45,486 bases of DNA from Acidobacteriota bacterium. Lineage in GTDB: Bacteria > Acidobacteriota > Blastocatellia > Pyrinomonadales > Pyrinomonadaceae. The translations under genes were made by a program, and so were the position numbers. The notes under the pieces were generated by a model. That model was not told the DNA's origin. It was given only the letters and a program-made list of their open reading frames with translations, and searched no databases. Positions 33,169-42,093 of this stretch are shown here, one piece after another (within the stretch, counting starts at the first letter, position 1; each line of letters begins with the position of its first letter). The stretch is from positions 1 through 45,486 of the forward strand of contig JAIVJI010000001.1 of assembly GCA_020200135.1 (NCBI GenBank), written 5' to 3'.

Positions 33169-34271
33169 GCGACACGCCCGACAGACAGACCCCCGGCGCG
33201 ACGGACACGCGCCCCGTGCGCCCGAGCGAGCAGCTCGACTGGGAGTCGCTCGCGGCGTACCTGCGCGCGCTCATGCCGGGGATGGCCGACGTGTCGTTCG
33301 ACGCGGACGCGCCGCTCGAAGTCGAGCAGTTCCCGGGCGGCCACTCGAACCTGACGTACCTTCTGCGGTTCGGGCGCGAAGAGTTCGTGATGCGCCGGCC
33401 GCCCTTCGGCCCCGTCGCGCCGAAGGCGCACGACATGGCGCGCGAGTTCCGCATACTGCGCTCGGTGCACCCGGTCTTCCCGCTCGCGCCCAGGCCGCTG
33501 CTGCTCTGCGAGGACGCGCAGGTCGTCGGCTCGGTCTTCTACCTGATGGAGCGCCGGCGCGGGCTGGTGGTGCGCGGCGAGGAGCCGCCCCAGCTCGAAG
33601 GCCGCCCCCGCGAGAGGCGGCGTGCGGGCGCGGCGGTGGTGGACGCGCTCGCCGAACTGCACGCGGTGGACGTGGGCGCGCACGGGCTCGTCTCGCTGGG
33701 GAAGCCCGCCGGGTTCGTCGAGCGGCAGGTGCGCGGCTGGGCGGAGCGCTGGCACAGGTCGCGGACGGGCGAGCTGCCCGAGATGGACGCGCTCGCCGCG
33801 TGGCTCGCGGAGCGTCTGCCGCCAGACCCCGCGCGCCCGGCGCTCGTCCACGGCGACTACAAGCTCGACAACGTGATGCTCGACGCCGGGGACGTGCGGC
33901 GCGTCGTCGGCGTCTTTGACTGGGAGATGAGCGCGGTCGGCGACCCGCTCGTAGACCTCGGCATCCTGCTCGGCTACTGGGTCCACACCGCGGCGGCGGC
34001 GCGGCGCGACGACAGCGTGGCTACGGTCACAGACCGCGAGGGCTGGCTCACGCGCGAAGAGATTCTCGAACGCTACGGCTCGCGGACGGGGTTCGACCTG
34101 AAGGGCGTCGGCTTCTACGAGGTCTTCGCCGTCTTCAAGCTCGCCGTCGTGCTGCAACAAATCTTCTTCCGCTACCAGCGCGGCCAGACCGACGACCCGC
34201 GCTTCGCCGCGCTCGGCGAGCGCGTCTCGTGGCTGGCGCACGTCGCCGCGCAACTCGCGGAAAAACAGTAG
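33165..34271 (+). CDS. ACAD10/11-type acyl-CoA kinase (APH-fold), LvaA-like
   Basis: The 368-residue phosphotransferase has the aminoglycoside-phosphotransferase fold: EQFPGGHSNLTYLL (nucleotide loop), EEFVMRRPPFGPVAPKAHDMAREFRIL (Lys/Arg and substrate segment typical of ACAD10/11 N-domains), LVHGDYKLDNVMLD (catalytic Asp and Asn) and VFDWEMSAVGDPLVDLGILLGYW (metal Asp). In human ACAD10/11 this domain is fused to the dehydrogenase and in Pseudomonas it is LvaA; both phosphorylate the 4-hydroxy group of 4-hydroxyacyl-CoA. Here it is a separate gene in the operon of the ACAD11-like dehydrogenase. Its stop codon is the first TAG of the heptad element at 34266. Confidence 0.85.
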   Translation: MSDTPDRQTPGATDTRPVRPSEQLDWESLAAYLRALMPGMADVSFDADAPLEVEQFPGGHSNLTYLLRFGREEFVMRRPPFGPVAPKAHDMAREFRILRSVHPVFPLAPRPLLLCEDAQVVGSVFYLMERRRGLVVRGEEPPQLEGRPRERRRAGAAVVDALAELHAVDVGAHGLVSLGKPAGFVERQVRGWAERWHRSRTGELPEMDALAAWLAERLPPDPARPALVHGDYKLDNVMLDAGDVRRVVGVFDWEMSAVGDPLVDLGILLGYWVHTAAAARRDDSVATVTDREGWLTREEILERYGSRTGFDLKGVGFYEVFAVFKLAVVLQQIFFRYQRGQTDDPRFAALGERVSWLAHVAAQLAEKQ

Positions 34272-34371
34272 ACAGTAGACAGTAGCGCTGCGCGTTACGG
34301 TCGCTGACGCTGTCTATCATAACGATTCAGTTGCCGATGGTTTTTCTACTGACTACTGACTACTGTCTACT
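34266..34371 (+). repeat. heptad-armed intergenic element, copy B
   Basis: The left arm CAGTAGACAGTAGACAGTAG (34266-34285) has TAG at 34269, 34276 and 34283, one per frame. The core of about 60 nt contains TTACGGTCGCTGACGCTG and ends in CGATGG plus TTTTT. The right arm (34346-34371) has three CTACTGA/CTACTGT heptamers and a final CTACT. The first TAG stops the kinase gene. The alcohol dehydrogenase ATG (34377) comes 5 nt after the right arm, as at copy A, again without a Shine-Dalgarno. Confidence 0.85.
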
Positions 34372-34376
34372 TACCC

Positions 34377-35480
34377 ATGAACATCAACGCCGCGATACTC
34401 TGGGAGCAGGGCGCGCCGCTGTCGGTCGAGGCGGCGGAGCTGGGGGCGCCGCGCGCGGGCGAGGTGCTGGTCGAGTTGAAGGCGGCGGGCGTCTGCCACA
34501 GCGACCTGCACCCGGCGCGCGGCGACTGGCCGACGCGCACCCCGCTCGTGCTCGGGCACGAGGGCGCCGGCGTCGTGCGCGAGGTCGGCGCGGGCGTCCG
34601 GGGCGTGCGCGAGGGCGACCACGTCGTCTTCTGCTGGGCGCCGCCGTGCGGCGCGTGCCCGCCGTGCCTCGAAGGCCGGCCCGTGCTGTGCGACCGACTG
34701 GAGCGGACGACCTACCGCAACCGCCTGCCGGCGGGCGACACGCTGCTGACCGCGCGCGGCCAAAGGCTGGCGCACTACAACGGCACCGCCTGCTTCGCGG
34801 ACTTCGCGGTCGTGGCGGAGGAGGGCGTCATCAACGTGCCGGCGGACGTGCCGTTCGAGGCGCTGGCGACGCTGGGGTGCGCGGTGGTGACGGGCGTCGG
34901 CGCCGTCATGAACGCGGCGCGCCCCGAGGCGGGCGCTTCGGTTGTGGTCATCGGGACGGGCGGCGTCGGCCTCAACGTCGTGCAGGGCGCGCGGCTCGCG
35001 GGCTGCGCCCGCATCGTCGCGCTCGACACGCGCGCCGAGCCTCTGCGCCTGGCGCGCGAGTTCGGCGCGACCGACGCGGTCGAAGCGTCGGGGCAGAATG
35101 TGACCGAGCGGGTGAGGGAGTTGACCGACGGGCGCGGCGCCGATTACGTCTTCGACACGGTGGGCGCGCCCGCGACGCTCGCGCAGGCGCTCTCGTACGC
35201 GCGCAAGGGCGGGACGGTAGTGGTGACGGGGCTCTCGCGGCTCGACGCGCTCGCCTCGTTCCCGCTATTCTCCTTCGTCATGCAGGAGAAGCGCCTCGTC
35301 GGCTCGCTCTACGGCTCGGGCCGGCCGGCGCGTGACGTGCACCGCCTCGTCGAGCTTTACCGCGAGGGCCGGCTCAAGCTCGCAGAACTCTCCGCGCGCA
35401 CCTACGCGCTCGCCGAGGTCAACGACGCGCTCGCCGCGCTCTCCGGCGGCGAAGGCGCGCGCGGCATCATCCGCTGGTAG
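34377..35480 (+). CDS. zinc-dependent alcohol dehydrogenase (class III-like)
   Basis: The 367-residue medium-chain dehydrogenase has CHSDLH and LGHEGAG for the catalytic zinc, the structural-zinc cluster CGACPPCLEGRPVLC (C-x2-C-x2-C-x7-C), LGCAVVTGVGAVMNAA, and the NAD-binding GTGGVGLNVVQGARLAG. Asp in IVALDTRAE suggests NAD. It resembles the class III/NDMA-type branch. It ends the plus-strand catabolic run and could oxidise alcohols or hydroxyacids entering the pathway; this is inference. It is convergent with the next gene, which is 9 bp away. Confidence 0.88.
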   Translation: MNINAAILWEQGAPLSVEAAELGAPRAGEVLVELKAAGVCHSDLHPARGDWPTRTPLVLGHEGAGVVREVGAGVRGVREGDHVVFCWAPPCGACPPCLEGRPVLCDRLERTTYRNRLPAGDTLLTARGQRLAHYNGTACFADFAVVAEEGVINVPADVPFEALATLGCAVVTGVGAVMNAARPEAGASVVVIGTGGVGLNVVQGARLAGCARIVALDTRAEPLRLAREFGATDAVEASGQNVTERVRELTDGRGADYVFDTVGAPATLAQALSYARKGGTVVVTGLSRLDALASFPLFSFVMQEKRLVGSLYGSGRPARDVHRLVELYREGRLKLAELSARTYALAEVNDALAALSGGEGARGIIRW

Positions 35481-35489
35481 AAGAAAAGA

Positions 35490-36470
35490 TTAACTGACGA
35501 GCAACACTTTGCCGCTGCGGCCGGGGCGTTCGGAGTGCGCGGCGGCGGCGAGGACTTCGGAGAGCGGGTACTCGGCCTCGACGGGCGGGACTATCTCGCG
35601 GGTCGCCATCGAGCGCAGCATCTCGGCGACCGTCGCCTGCTGGCGCTCGGGCGGCGCGGAGCGCATCCAGTCGCCGAGCCAGAAGCCGCGCAGCGTCGTC
35701 GTCGCGAAGATCATCCGCCCGCCGTCGACGGGCGTCGGCCGCCCCGAGAGCAGCCCGTAGACGAGCATCACGCCGCCGCGCCCGAGCGCGCTCAACACGG
35801 CCGCGCCGGTCTCGCCGCCGACCGCGTCGATGGCCTTCCGCACGCCTTCCTGGCCCGTAATCTCGCGCACGCGCGCGGCGATGTCCTCCCCGTCCGTCGA
35901 GATGCAGGCGTCGGCGCCGAGCGCCAGAAGCTCCTCGGCCTGCTCGCGCCGGCGCACGACGTTGATGGTCTTGAAGCCCCGCTGCCGCGCTATCTGCAAG
36001 ACGACGCGGCCCAGGGTCGAGCCGGCCGCCGTCTGCAAGAGCCACTCGCCGGGTTTGAGTGCCAGCTCCTCGACGCACATGATCCAGGCCGTCAGCGGGT
36101 TGACGACGAACTGCGCGGCGGTCTGGTCGCTGACGCCCTCGGGGACGGGGATGAGCTGCGCGGCCGGGGCGACGACGTACTCGGCCCACGTCCCCGCCAC
36201 GCCGAGGGGTATCACGCGCTGGCCGGCGCGCAGGTGTCCGACGCCCTCGCCGACTTCCGCCACCTCGCCCATGCCTTCGAGCCCCGGAGTGGCCGGCGGC
36301 ACGGGCAGCGCGCCGTAGAGCCCGCGCACCGTGAGCAGGTCGGACGGGTTGATGGGGCGCGCGCGCATCCTCACCAGAACCTGGCCGGCGCCCGCCTCGG
36401 GGCGCGGCACGTCCTCCACGCGCAGAACCTCCCGCGGGTCGCCGAACTCGTGAAACCTGACGCTTTGCAT
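35490..36470 (-). CDS. MDR oxidoreductase, 2-enoyl thioester reductase-like
   Basis: The 326-residue protein has the MECR/ETR-like layout: FGDPREVLRVEDVPRPEAG, RPINPSDLLTVRGLYG, TPGLEGMGEVAEVG, LQTAAGSTLGRVVLQIARQRGFKTINVVRR (the NADP-binding loop) and DAVGGETGAAVLSALGRGGVMLVYG. Zinc ligands are absent. Reduction of a trans-2-enoyl thioester with NADPH is the best guess, but quinone oxidoreductase-type members look similar. AAAGGAG lies well before the ATG, just after the heptad element at 36488. It is downstream of the 4HBT thioesterase on the same strand. Confidence 0.82.
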   Translation of the reverse strand: MQSVRFHEFGDPREVLRVEDVPRPEAGAGQVLVRMRARPINPSDLLTVRGLYGALPVPPATPGLEGMGEVAEVGEGVGHLRAGQRVIPLGVAGTWAEYVVAPAAQLIPVPEGVSDQTAAQFVVNPLTAWIMCVEELALKPGEWLLQTAAGSTLGRVVLQIARQRGFKTINVVRRREQAEELLALGADACISTDGEDIAARVREITGQEGVRKAIDAVGGETGAAVLSALGRGGVMLVYGLLSGRPTPVDGGRMIFATTTLRGFWLGDWMRSAPPERQQATVAEMLRSMATREIVPPVEAEYPLSEVLAAAAHSERPGRSGKVLLVS

Positions 36471-36487
36471 GGTTGTCTCCTTTGAAA

Positions 36488-36597
36488 AGTAGACAGTAGA
36501 TAGTAGTCAGTAGTCAGTAGAAAAACCTTCGCAGCCAGGCCGCCGGCCTGTCAAGATTAACGTCCGCCGAGCAGAGCCTACTGACTACTGTCTACTG
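36488..36597 (-). repeat. heptad-armed intergenic element, copy C
   Basis: Read on the minus strand, the left arm CAGTAGACAGTAGTCAGTAG (36597-36578) has TAG in all three frames, and the core of about 57 nt (36577-36521) begins GCTCTGCTCGGCGGACGTT and ends CGAAGG plus TTTTT. The right arm (36520-36488) has CTACTGA/CTACTAT/CTACTGT heptamers. The core aligns with copy A (GCTCCGCT...CGGATGTT). The third TAG stops the upstream thioesterase. The downstream gene starts 17 nt further on and has AGGAG. Confidence 0.85.
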
Positions 36598-36997
36598 CAT
36601 TTTCGCCTGCGAGCGCGGCGCGCAGGGGCGGCGGTATCTCGGCGGGCTTGCCGCCGCGCATGACGACGACCGTCATCGTGCCCTCGACGGCGAGCTGCTC
36701 CCCCTCGTCGAAGACCCGGTAATCGTACCGGATGGAAGTCCGCCCGAGCCTGCCGACCGTGAACAGCAGACGGAAGGGCGCGTCGAGTTCGAGGATGCGT
36801 GTGAACTTACATTCGAGGTGGACGCGCGGGAAGTCGTACTCCCGGCGGCGCGGGTCGAAAGGCCAGCCCACGCCGCGCATCAGCTCGCCCTCGGCCTCCT
36901 CGACGATCTCGAAGATGCGCGGGAAGTGCAGGCGGCCGGCCGCGTCGGCGTCGGCCCAGCGCAGGCGTCGTTTGAACTCTATCTCGGGAGCCGGCAT
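36578..36997 (-). CDS. 4HBT-type acyl-CoA thioesterase (YbgC/FadM-like)
   Basis: The 139-residue hotdog protein has RWADADAAGRLHFPRIFEIVEEAEGELMR, the 4HBT signature with the catalytic Asp, and VHLECKFTRILELDAPF plus a beta-strand run ending TMTVVVMRGGKP. It hydrolyses acyl-CoA thioesters; the chain preference is unknown. The last six residues AVDSSQ and the stop come from the heptad element at 36488. The TonB receptor gene lies upstream on the same strand, separated by a GC-rich hairpin. The enoyl reductase-like gene follows. Confidence 0.85.
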   Translation of the reverse strand: MPAPEIEFKRRLRWADADAAGRLHFPRIFEIVEEAEGELMRGVGWPFDPRRREYDFPRVHLECKFTRILELDAPFRLLFTVGRLGRTSIRYDYRVFDEGEQLAVEGTMTVVVMRGGKPAEIPPPLRAALAGENAVDSSQ

Positions 36998-37007
36998 GGA
37001 TGAATTA

Positions 37008-37044
37008 AGGGGGGCCGGCGCCGGGCCGACCCCCCTCAGTTTTT
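37008..37044 (-). terminator. GC-rich hairpin with T-run between TonB and thioesterase genes
   Basis: AGGGGGG (37008-37014) pairs with CCCCCCT (37030-37036); CCGGCGCCGG fills the loop region and can also pair. On the plus strand TTTTT follows at 37040-37044, the standard terminator form. On the minus strand, which the TonB gene uses, only TTAATT follows, so it would be a weak terminator or attenuator before the thioesterase gene. The strand given is that of the TonB gene. Confidence 0.45.
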
Positions 37045-37075
37045 AACACGTCCCCGTCGCAACGTCCCGCCCGGC

Positions 37076-40000
37076 CTAGAAGTTGAACCTGACGCCGAAC
37101 TGGAGCTGGCGGGGGTTCGAGGCCGAGGTGAAGCCGAGCGGCGAGGTGGGCGCGGCGGCGCGGTTGCCGCGCGCGCGCGTCGAGGCGAGCACGCGGAGCT
37201 GGTCGAGCGGCAGCCCCCCGACGACGTTGTTGACGCCGGCGAGGTTCGTCCGGTTGAAGAGGTTGAAGCCCTCGAAGGTCAGCTCGAGGAACATGTCCTC
37301 GTCGAAGCGGAAGCGGCGCGCGAGCCGCGCGTCGAAGCTGTAGAGCGGCTCGCCGAGGCCGGTGTTGCGCCCCGTCTGGAACGGGCGGTCGGACTGCGAG
37401 CGGCCGTCGTTGTTGGCGTCGATGCCGAGGAGCAGGTTGAAGGGGCGCCCCGAGCCCGCGATGAAGATGGGCGAGAACATCCAGTCGCCGAAGACCTTGT
37501 CGGCCGGCGAGTCGCCTTCGAGCGGGCTGCGGAAGACGCCGCTGAAGACGGCGCGGTGGCGCTGGTCGAAGGCCGAGACGGCGCGGTCGGCGCGCACGTT
37601 CAAGGGGTCCTGCGCCGACCAGTCGCTGTTGAAGTCGGTCACCTCGTCGATGGACTTCGAGAAGGTGTAGTGCGCGTTGAGGCTGAAGTTGTTGGCGAAG
37701 CGGCGCTGCACCGAGACGGTCGCCGCGTGGTAGAAGGAGTTGGCCGACGACTCGTAGACGTTGTCCTGGAAGCGGAGCGGGTTGCGGAAGTCCGAGGACG
37801 TGCCGAGGCAGGAGGTGGGCGAGGTCGCCACCGCCGTCGGGAAGCGGACGTAGCAGGGGATGCCGAAGGTCGGGTTGAAGCCGGTCCTCTTGAACTGGTT
37901 GGTGTCGCGGTTGCGCGTCAGGTGGATGCCGCGCGTGAAGAGGTAGCTGACCTCCAGCGAGACGCCCCGACCCACGTCCTGCTGCGCGCCGGCGCTCGCC
38001 TGGTAGGTCGTCGGCGTCTCGTAGTGCGGCTCGGCGAGGAAGCGGACTTCGAGCGGCGCGCCCGGCCGGGGCGTGATGCCGAACTGCGCGAGGTCGGCGG
38101 CCGTGATGCTGCGGTTGCCGATGACGCCCTGCGCGAGCAGCGTGCCGTAGATGGTCGTCGAGGCGGGGACGCCGAGCGGCGCCGAGGTGGCCGTCGAGAG
38201 CACGATGTTGATGGGGTCGCCGGGGATGCCGCTCAGCGTCTTGGTGACGTTCGCCACCGAGTAGATGGTGTAGCCGGTGAAGATGCCCGCGCCGCCGCGC
38301 AGCACCGTCTTGCCGCCGCGGAACGGCGACCACGAGAAGCCGACGCGCGGCTGGAAGTCGTTCTTGTCGAGCGGCATGTAGAACGGCTCGTCGCTGAGCG
38401 AGTAGCGCAGCCCGTAGTTGAGCGTCAGGTTCGGCCGCACCTTCCAGGTGTCCTGCGCGTAGAGCCCGTAGCGGTAGGTGAAGGAGTTGACCTCCGAGGT
38501 GCCGAAGCCCTGCTGGTAGACGATGGGCAGGTTGAGGTTAAAAGCCTGGAGCGCGTTGATGGGCGTGTTGATGTCGCCCAGCAGCGTGGCGCGCTGGGTC
38601 GCGTCCGAGACGTTGGCGTTGATGAAGCCGCGCAGCTGCGCCAGCGTCGCGGCCGGGACGAGGTTGGCGAGCGGGATGGCCGCGCCGAAGTTGAAGCGGC
38701 CGCCGAAGAAGGTCTCGTTGTTCGACGAGACGTCGGAGGCGATGAACGAGCCGCCGAACTTGAAGGTGTGGGCGCCTGCGACGTGCGAGACGTTGTCCAT
38801 CAGCTCGTAGTCGCGCTGGATGGTGGCCGAGGGGAGGAAGATGTCGCGCCCGAAGAAGCCGAAGCCCTCGATGTTGAACTCGGGGCCGACCCCGTCGTTG
38901 GGGATGACGTCGAAGTCGAGGTAGCGGTACTGCGCCTTCAGCTCGTTAAAGGTGTTGGGGCTGAACTGGTGGCTCTCCGAGGCGAGCACGCCGCCGTTGA
39001 AGGTGTCGAGCGTGCGGCCGCGCGAGACGGCCGTCAGCGCGCCCGCCGCCTGGTTCTCGAACTTCGAGCCGTTGAGGAAGAAGCGGACGTAGGCCGAGTC
39101 GCGTTCGCTGAAGTTGTGGTCGAAGCGCGCGCCGAAGGTCGTCTGCTGCGACTCGAAGGGGAACTGCCCCGAGGCGCTGGTGAAGAGGTTGACGGTGCGC
39201 GGGTAGCGCGCCTGGGTGGTCGTCAGCGTCCCGGTCAGCGCGGCGCCGAGCGCCGCGAAGGGCGTCCCCGCCAGGAAGCCGAAGAGGCGCGACTGCGACG
39301 CGGTGACCTGGAAGATGTTGGTCGTCTGGAGGAGGTTGACGAAGGTGGTCTCGTCCTGGCTGAAGCGCTCGACGGTCGTGAAGAAGAACGTCTTGTCCCG
39401 CCGGATGGGGCCGCCGACCGAGCCGCCGAACTGCTGGCGGCTGAAGGGCGCCTTCTCGCCCGGGCTGAAGTCGAAGGCGTAGCGCGCGTCGAAGCGCTCG
39501 TCGCGGAAGAGCCCGAACGCGGAGCCGTGGTAGCGGTTCGAGCCGGACTTGGAGACGATGTTGACCATCCCGCCCGACGAGCCGCCGAACTCGGCGTTGT
39601 AAGAGTTGCGCAGGACCTGGAACTCCTGCACGCCCTCCTGGCTGATGGTCGCCTCGACGCCGCCCGAGACCGTGTTGGTGCTGCCGCCGTCGACGGCGAT
39701 GAGGTTGCCGCGCCCGTTGTTGCCGCCGAAGGAGAGCCCGGAGTTGGGCGTCTGCGCGACGCGGAAGTCCGAAGCGTCGGCGATGTTGTCGGCGTCCGAG
39801 ACGCCCGGCGTCAGCAGCGCGTAGTCGAGGTAGTTGCGCCGGCTGATGGGGAGGTTCGTGATCTGGCCCGCGCCGATGACCGTCGACTGCTGCGTGCGGT
39901 CGGTGTCGACGACCTCGCCGCCGGCCACGACCTCGACCGACTCCTGGATGCCCTGCGCCGAGAGCTGGACGGGGATGTTGGCCTGCTGGCCGACGGTCAG

Positions 40001-40300
40001 CTCGACGCGGGTGGAGCCGGGCGCGAAGCCGCCGCTCGCGGCCGCGACCTTCAGCTCGTAGGTGCTCGGGAGCAGGTTGAGGAAGACGTAGTTGCCTTCG
40101 CCGTCGGTGTTGGTCGTGCGGCTCGTGCCCTTGGCCGTGTCGGTGATGGTGACGGCGGCGTTCGGCACCGCCGCGCCCGAAGAGTCCGTGACCTGGCCGC
40201 GCAGCTCCGCGGTCGAGCTCGAAGCTTGCGAGAAAGCGGGGGAGACTCCGGCGGCGACGACGACGAGCGCCGCCAGGAAGAACTGAGTCAGGCTTCTCAT
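37076..40300 (-). CDS. TonB-dependent receptor, Oar-like, with carboxypeptidase-regulatory-like domain
   Basis: The 1074-residue outer-membrane receptor has a signal peptide ([24 protein letters not shown]), a carboxypeptidase-regulatory-like beta-sandwich (about residues 32-115, [21 protein letters not shown] ... [15 protein letters not shown]), a plug domain (about 120-260, with [21 protein letters not shown]), then a long beta-barrel ending [10 protein letters not shown] with the C-terminal Phe used for barrel insertion. Oar-like receptors are typical and very numerous in Acidobacteriota; the ligand is unknown, and lipids or peptides are possible. The operator motif in its promoter (near 40456) links it to the TetR of the fatty-acid block. 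Confidence 0.92.
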   Translation of the reverse strand: MRSLTQFFLAALVVVAAGVSPAFSQASSSTAELRGQVTDSSGAAVPNAAVTITDTAKGTSRTTNTDGEGNYVFLNLLPSTYELKVAAASGGFAPGSTRVELTVGQQANIPVQLSAQGIQESVEVVAGGEVVDTDRTQQSTVIGAGQITNLPISRRNYLDYALLTPGVSDADNIADASDFRVAQTPNSGLSFGGNNGRGNLIAVDGGSTNTVSGGVEATISQEGVQEFQVLRNSYNAEFGGSSGGMVNIVSKSGSNRYHGSAFGLFRDERFDARYAFDFSPGEKAPFSRQQFGGSVGGPIRRDKTFFFTTVERFSQDETTFVNLLQTTNIFQVTASQSRLFGFLAGTPFAALGAALTGTLTTTQARYPRTVNLFTSASGQFPFESQQTTFGARFDHNFSERDSAYVRFFLNGSKFENQAAGALTAVSRGRTLDTFNGGVLASESHQFSPNTFNELKAQYRYLDFDVIPNDGVGPEFNIEGFGFFGRDIFLPSATIQRDYELMDNVSHVAGAHTFKFGGSFIASDVSSNNETFFGGRFNFGAAIPLANLVPAATLAQLRGFINANVSDATQRATLLGDINTPINALQAFNLNLPIVYQQGFGTSEVNSFTYRYGLYAQDTWKVRPNLTLNYGLRYSLSDEPFYMPLDKNDFQPRVGFSWSPFRGGKTVLRGGAGIFTGYTIYSVANVTKTLSGIPGDPINIVLSTATSAPLGVPASTTIYGTLLAQGVIGNRSITAADLAQFGITPRPGAPLEVRFLAEPHYETPTTYQASAGAQQDVGRGVSLEVSYLFTRGIHLTRNRDTNQFKRTGFNPTFGIPCYVRFPTAVATSPTSCLGTSSDFRNPLRFQDNVYESSANSFYHAATVSVQRRFANNFSLNAHYTFSKSIDEVTDFNSDWSAQDPLNVRADRAVSAFDQRHRAVFSGVFRSPLEGDSPADKVFGDWMFSPIFIAGSGRPFNLLLGIDANNDGRSQSDRPFQTGRNTGLGEPLYSFDARLARRFRFDEDMFLELTFEGFNLFNRTNLAGVNNVVGGLPLDQLRVLASTRARGNRAAAPTSPLGFTSASNPRQLQFGVRFNF

Positions 40301-40453
40301 AACGTTGAAATCTCCTTGCGTGCGTAGCGAAGTGGCGACGGTCAGGCGGCGCGTGTCCGCGTGCGCGGGGTCGGCGAGGCGCGCGTCAGAACGGTCGTGG
40401 AAAAAGTCCGAAAAAGGGAATGGAGCCGGAGCCCGAGAACCGGGAAAAATGGT

Positions 40454-40498
40454 TTACCGAACGGTCGGTAACGTAACACCGGGGCTGGTAAACGTCAA
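40454..40498 (-). promoter_or_regulatory. TonB-receptor promoter with TetR-type operator
   Basis: On the minus strand TTGACG (40498-40493) and TACGTT (40475-40470) are 17 bp apart. The palindrome TTACCGAACGGTCGGTAA (40454-40471) starts at the edge of the -10 box and covers the transcription start. It shares ACCGnnCGGTCGGTA with the operator at 13125-13144, with the same geometry (TTGACG, -10, operator). The leader before the receptor ATG is then about 165 nt. Confidence 0.65.
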
Positions 40499-40545
40499 TC
40501 TTTTTGTGACGCGCGGGGCGGCGTGTTTGTTGGCGGCGCGAACAA

Positions 40546-41649
40546 TTAGCGCGGCGCGCGCGGGTCGATGAGCGCCTTGACGACGCGCCCGGAGGCGACG
40601 GCTTCGAGCGCCTCGCCCGCGCGCGCGAGCGGGTAGGTTTCGAGCGCGAGCCGCGCCCAGGGGGCGGAGCGCACGGCGTCGGCCATCAGCCGCGCGCCCC
40701 TGTAGAAGTGTGAGAAGTCCGAGCCCCAGCAGCCGCGCACGTCGAGGTGTTTGCGGTTGAGGTCCCGGTGAGGGTTGAAGGCGACCTCGCCGTGATCCGT
40801 GTACTGCCCGACGACCACGACGGTGCCGGCGTCGCGCGCGTAGCGCATCGCCTCGACGACCGCGCCGGGCGAGCCCGTCGCCTCGATGCACACGTCAGCG
40901 CCGCGCCCCTCGGTCTCGGACAGCACCCACGCGGCGCGCTCCTCCGGCGTGTGCTCTTCGACGTCGAGCGTGGCCGAGGCGCCGACCGTGCGCGCGGCCG
41001 CGAGGCGGCTGGCTGGCGCGCCGGTGCAGATGACGCGGAGCGCGCCGCGCATCAGCGAGAGCGCGACGGCCGAAAGCCCCACGGGGCCGGAGCCGAGGAC
41101 GAGCACGGTCGAGCCTAACGGGATGTCGGCGCGCTCGACGGCGTGAATCGCGGTCGGCAGCGCGCAGCCGCCCGCCATGAAGCGCGCGGCGTCCACGCCT
41201 TCGAGCGCGACGGGGCGCGTCCCCGGCTTGAGGTAGATTTTCTCGGCCCACCCGCCGGCGAGCGTGTCGCGGAGGCCGTAGGTAATGCCGTAGACCTTGC
41301 GCGAGGGGCAGCGCGTCGTCGTCTTGGCGACGAGGCATTGCCAGCAGGCGTGGCAGGTGCGGTGCACGTCGAGGAAGGTGACGCGGTCGCCCTCGCGGAA
41401 CGCGCGCCCGTCAACGTCGAGCAGCCGGCCGCGAATCTTTTCGAGCCGCCCGACCGAGACGTGCCCCGGAATGAGCGGGTAGGGGACGCCCGCCAGCCGC
41501 CCGCGTTGCAGGTGTACGTCCGTCCCGCAGACCTCGCTCAGCTCGACGGCGAGCAGCGCCGAGTCCTGCTCAAGCTCGGGCTCGTCCAGCTCGCGCAGCT
41601 CAACCGGCTCGCCCGGCCCCGGCATCACCGCCGCCAGCACTCCGCTCAT
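40546..41649 (-). CDS. zinc-binding alcohol/polyol dehydrogenase
   Basis: The 367-residue MDR has SEVCGTDVH and IPGHVSVGR for the catalytic zinc, a Cys cluster (CHACWQCLVAKTTTRC) for the structural zinc, and the nucleotide motif VLGSGPVGLSAVALSLMRG with the cofactor segment VICTGAPASRLAAARTVGA. It resembles threonine/sorbitol dehydrogenase-like zinc dehydrogenases. ATG 41649 is chosen because the -10 box is only 7 nt upstream. A longer in-frame extension exists but lacks homology. Its stop lies about 245 bp before the TonB gene. The substrate is unknown. Confidence 0.84.
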   Translation of the reverse strand: MSGVLAAVMPGPGEPVELRELDEPELEQDSALLAVELSEVCGTDVHLQRGRLAGVPYPLIPGHVSVGRLEKIRGRLLDVDGRAFREGDRVTFLDVHRTCHACWQCLVAKTTTRCPSRKVYGITYGLRDTLAGGWAEKIYLKPGTRPVALEGVDAARFMAGGCALPTAIHAVERADIPLGSTVLVLGSGPVGLSAVALSLMRGALRVICTGAPASRLAAARTVGASATLDVEEHTPEERAAWVLSETEGRGADVCIEATGSPGAVVEAMRYARDAGTVVVVGQYTDHGEVAFNPHRDLNRKHLDVRGCWGSDFSHFYRGARLMADAVRSAPWARLALETYPLARAGEALEAVASGRVVKALIDPRAPR

Positions 41650-41656
41650 GCGGACA

Positions 41657-41685
41657 TTTGTAACACGAACGCGCCGGTCTTTGAA
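41657..41685 (-). promoter_or_regulatory. putative leaderless promoter of the zinc dehydrogenase
   Basis: On the minus strand TTCAAA (41685-41680) and TACAAA (41662-41657) are 17 bp apart; 7 nt then lead to ATG 41649. No Shine-Dalgarno is present, so a leaderless transcript is likely, with the same 7-nt spacing as the TetR gene at 7605. The -35 overlaps that of the plus-strand promoter at 41681. Confidence 0.5.
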
Positions 41686-41709
41686 CTTTCGCGCGGGCGG
41701 GGCTAACTT
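41681..41709 (+). promoter_or_regulatory. putative promoter of the 41716 gene, divergent and overlapping
   Basis: TTGAAC (41681-41686) and TAACTT (41704-41709) are 17 bp apart, and ATG 41716 follows after 6 nt. The -35 hexamers of the two divergent promoters share the same bases because TTTGAAC contains both. Confidence 0.45.
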
Positions 41710-41715
41710 GGGGGC

Positions 41716-42093
41716 ATGGGTGAAGAGTTTGGTCCGAGCGGCGACGCGCTGGTCTTCGTCTACAACGCCGACAGCGGCGTCTTCAACGCGCTGGCCGACG
41801 CGGCGCACAAAATCTTTTCGCCGCGCACCTACGCGTGCAACCTCTGCGCGCTGACGCACACGGCGGTCGGGATGCGCGTCGAGTGGAAGCGGTTTCTCGA
41901 AGGGCTCGACCGGCCGCCGGAGTTCCTGCACGCGGACGAGCTGGAGGCGCGCTACGGCGTGACGGGCGTGCCGCTGCCGGCGTTGTTCCGGAGGGAGGGC
42001 GCGCGCCTGTCCGTGCTGGCCGGCGCGGACGCCATCAACGCCTGCGGGACGTTGGACGAGCTGAAGCGCCTCGTCCTCGACGTGTCGCGTTAA
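41716..42093 (+). CDS. small CxxC-containing protein, unknown function
   Basis: The 125-residue protein begins LVFVYNADSGVFNALADAAHKIFSPRTYACNLCALTHTAVG, with a CNLC (CxxC) motif near residue 41, then GMRVEWKRFLEGLDRPPEFLH and PLPALFRREGARLSVL. It may be a thioredoxin-like or zinc-binding protein. I recall similar small proteins in many bacteria but no named function. It is divergent from the zinc dehydrogenase and shares the promoter region with it. Confidence 0.6.
   Translation: MGEEFGPSGDALVFVYNADSGVFNALADAAHKIFSPRTYACNLCALTHTAVGMRVEWKRFLEGLDRPPEFLHADELEARYGVTGVPLPALFRREGARLSVLAGADAINACGTLDELKRLVLDVSR

Noticed and set aside
37008..37044. Plus-strand terminator for a plus-strand gene
   Set aside because: No plus-strand gene ends just upstream; the hairpin was kept only as a possible minus-strand attenuator of the TonB-thioesterase transcript.
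37556..40327. A very long open plus-strand frame antisense to the TonB receptor gene
   Set aside because: Its product is Arg/Val/Glu-rich and low in complexity, typical of the mirror frame of a high-GC gene. The minus strand has clear receptor domains with signal peptide and C-terminal Phe.
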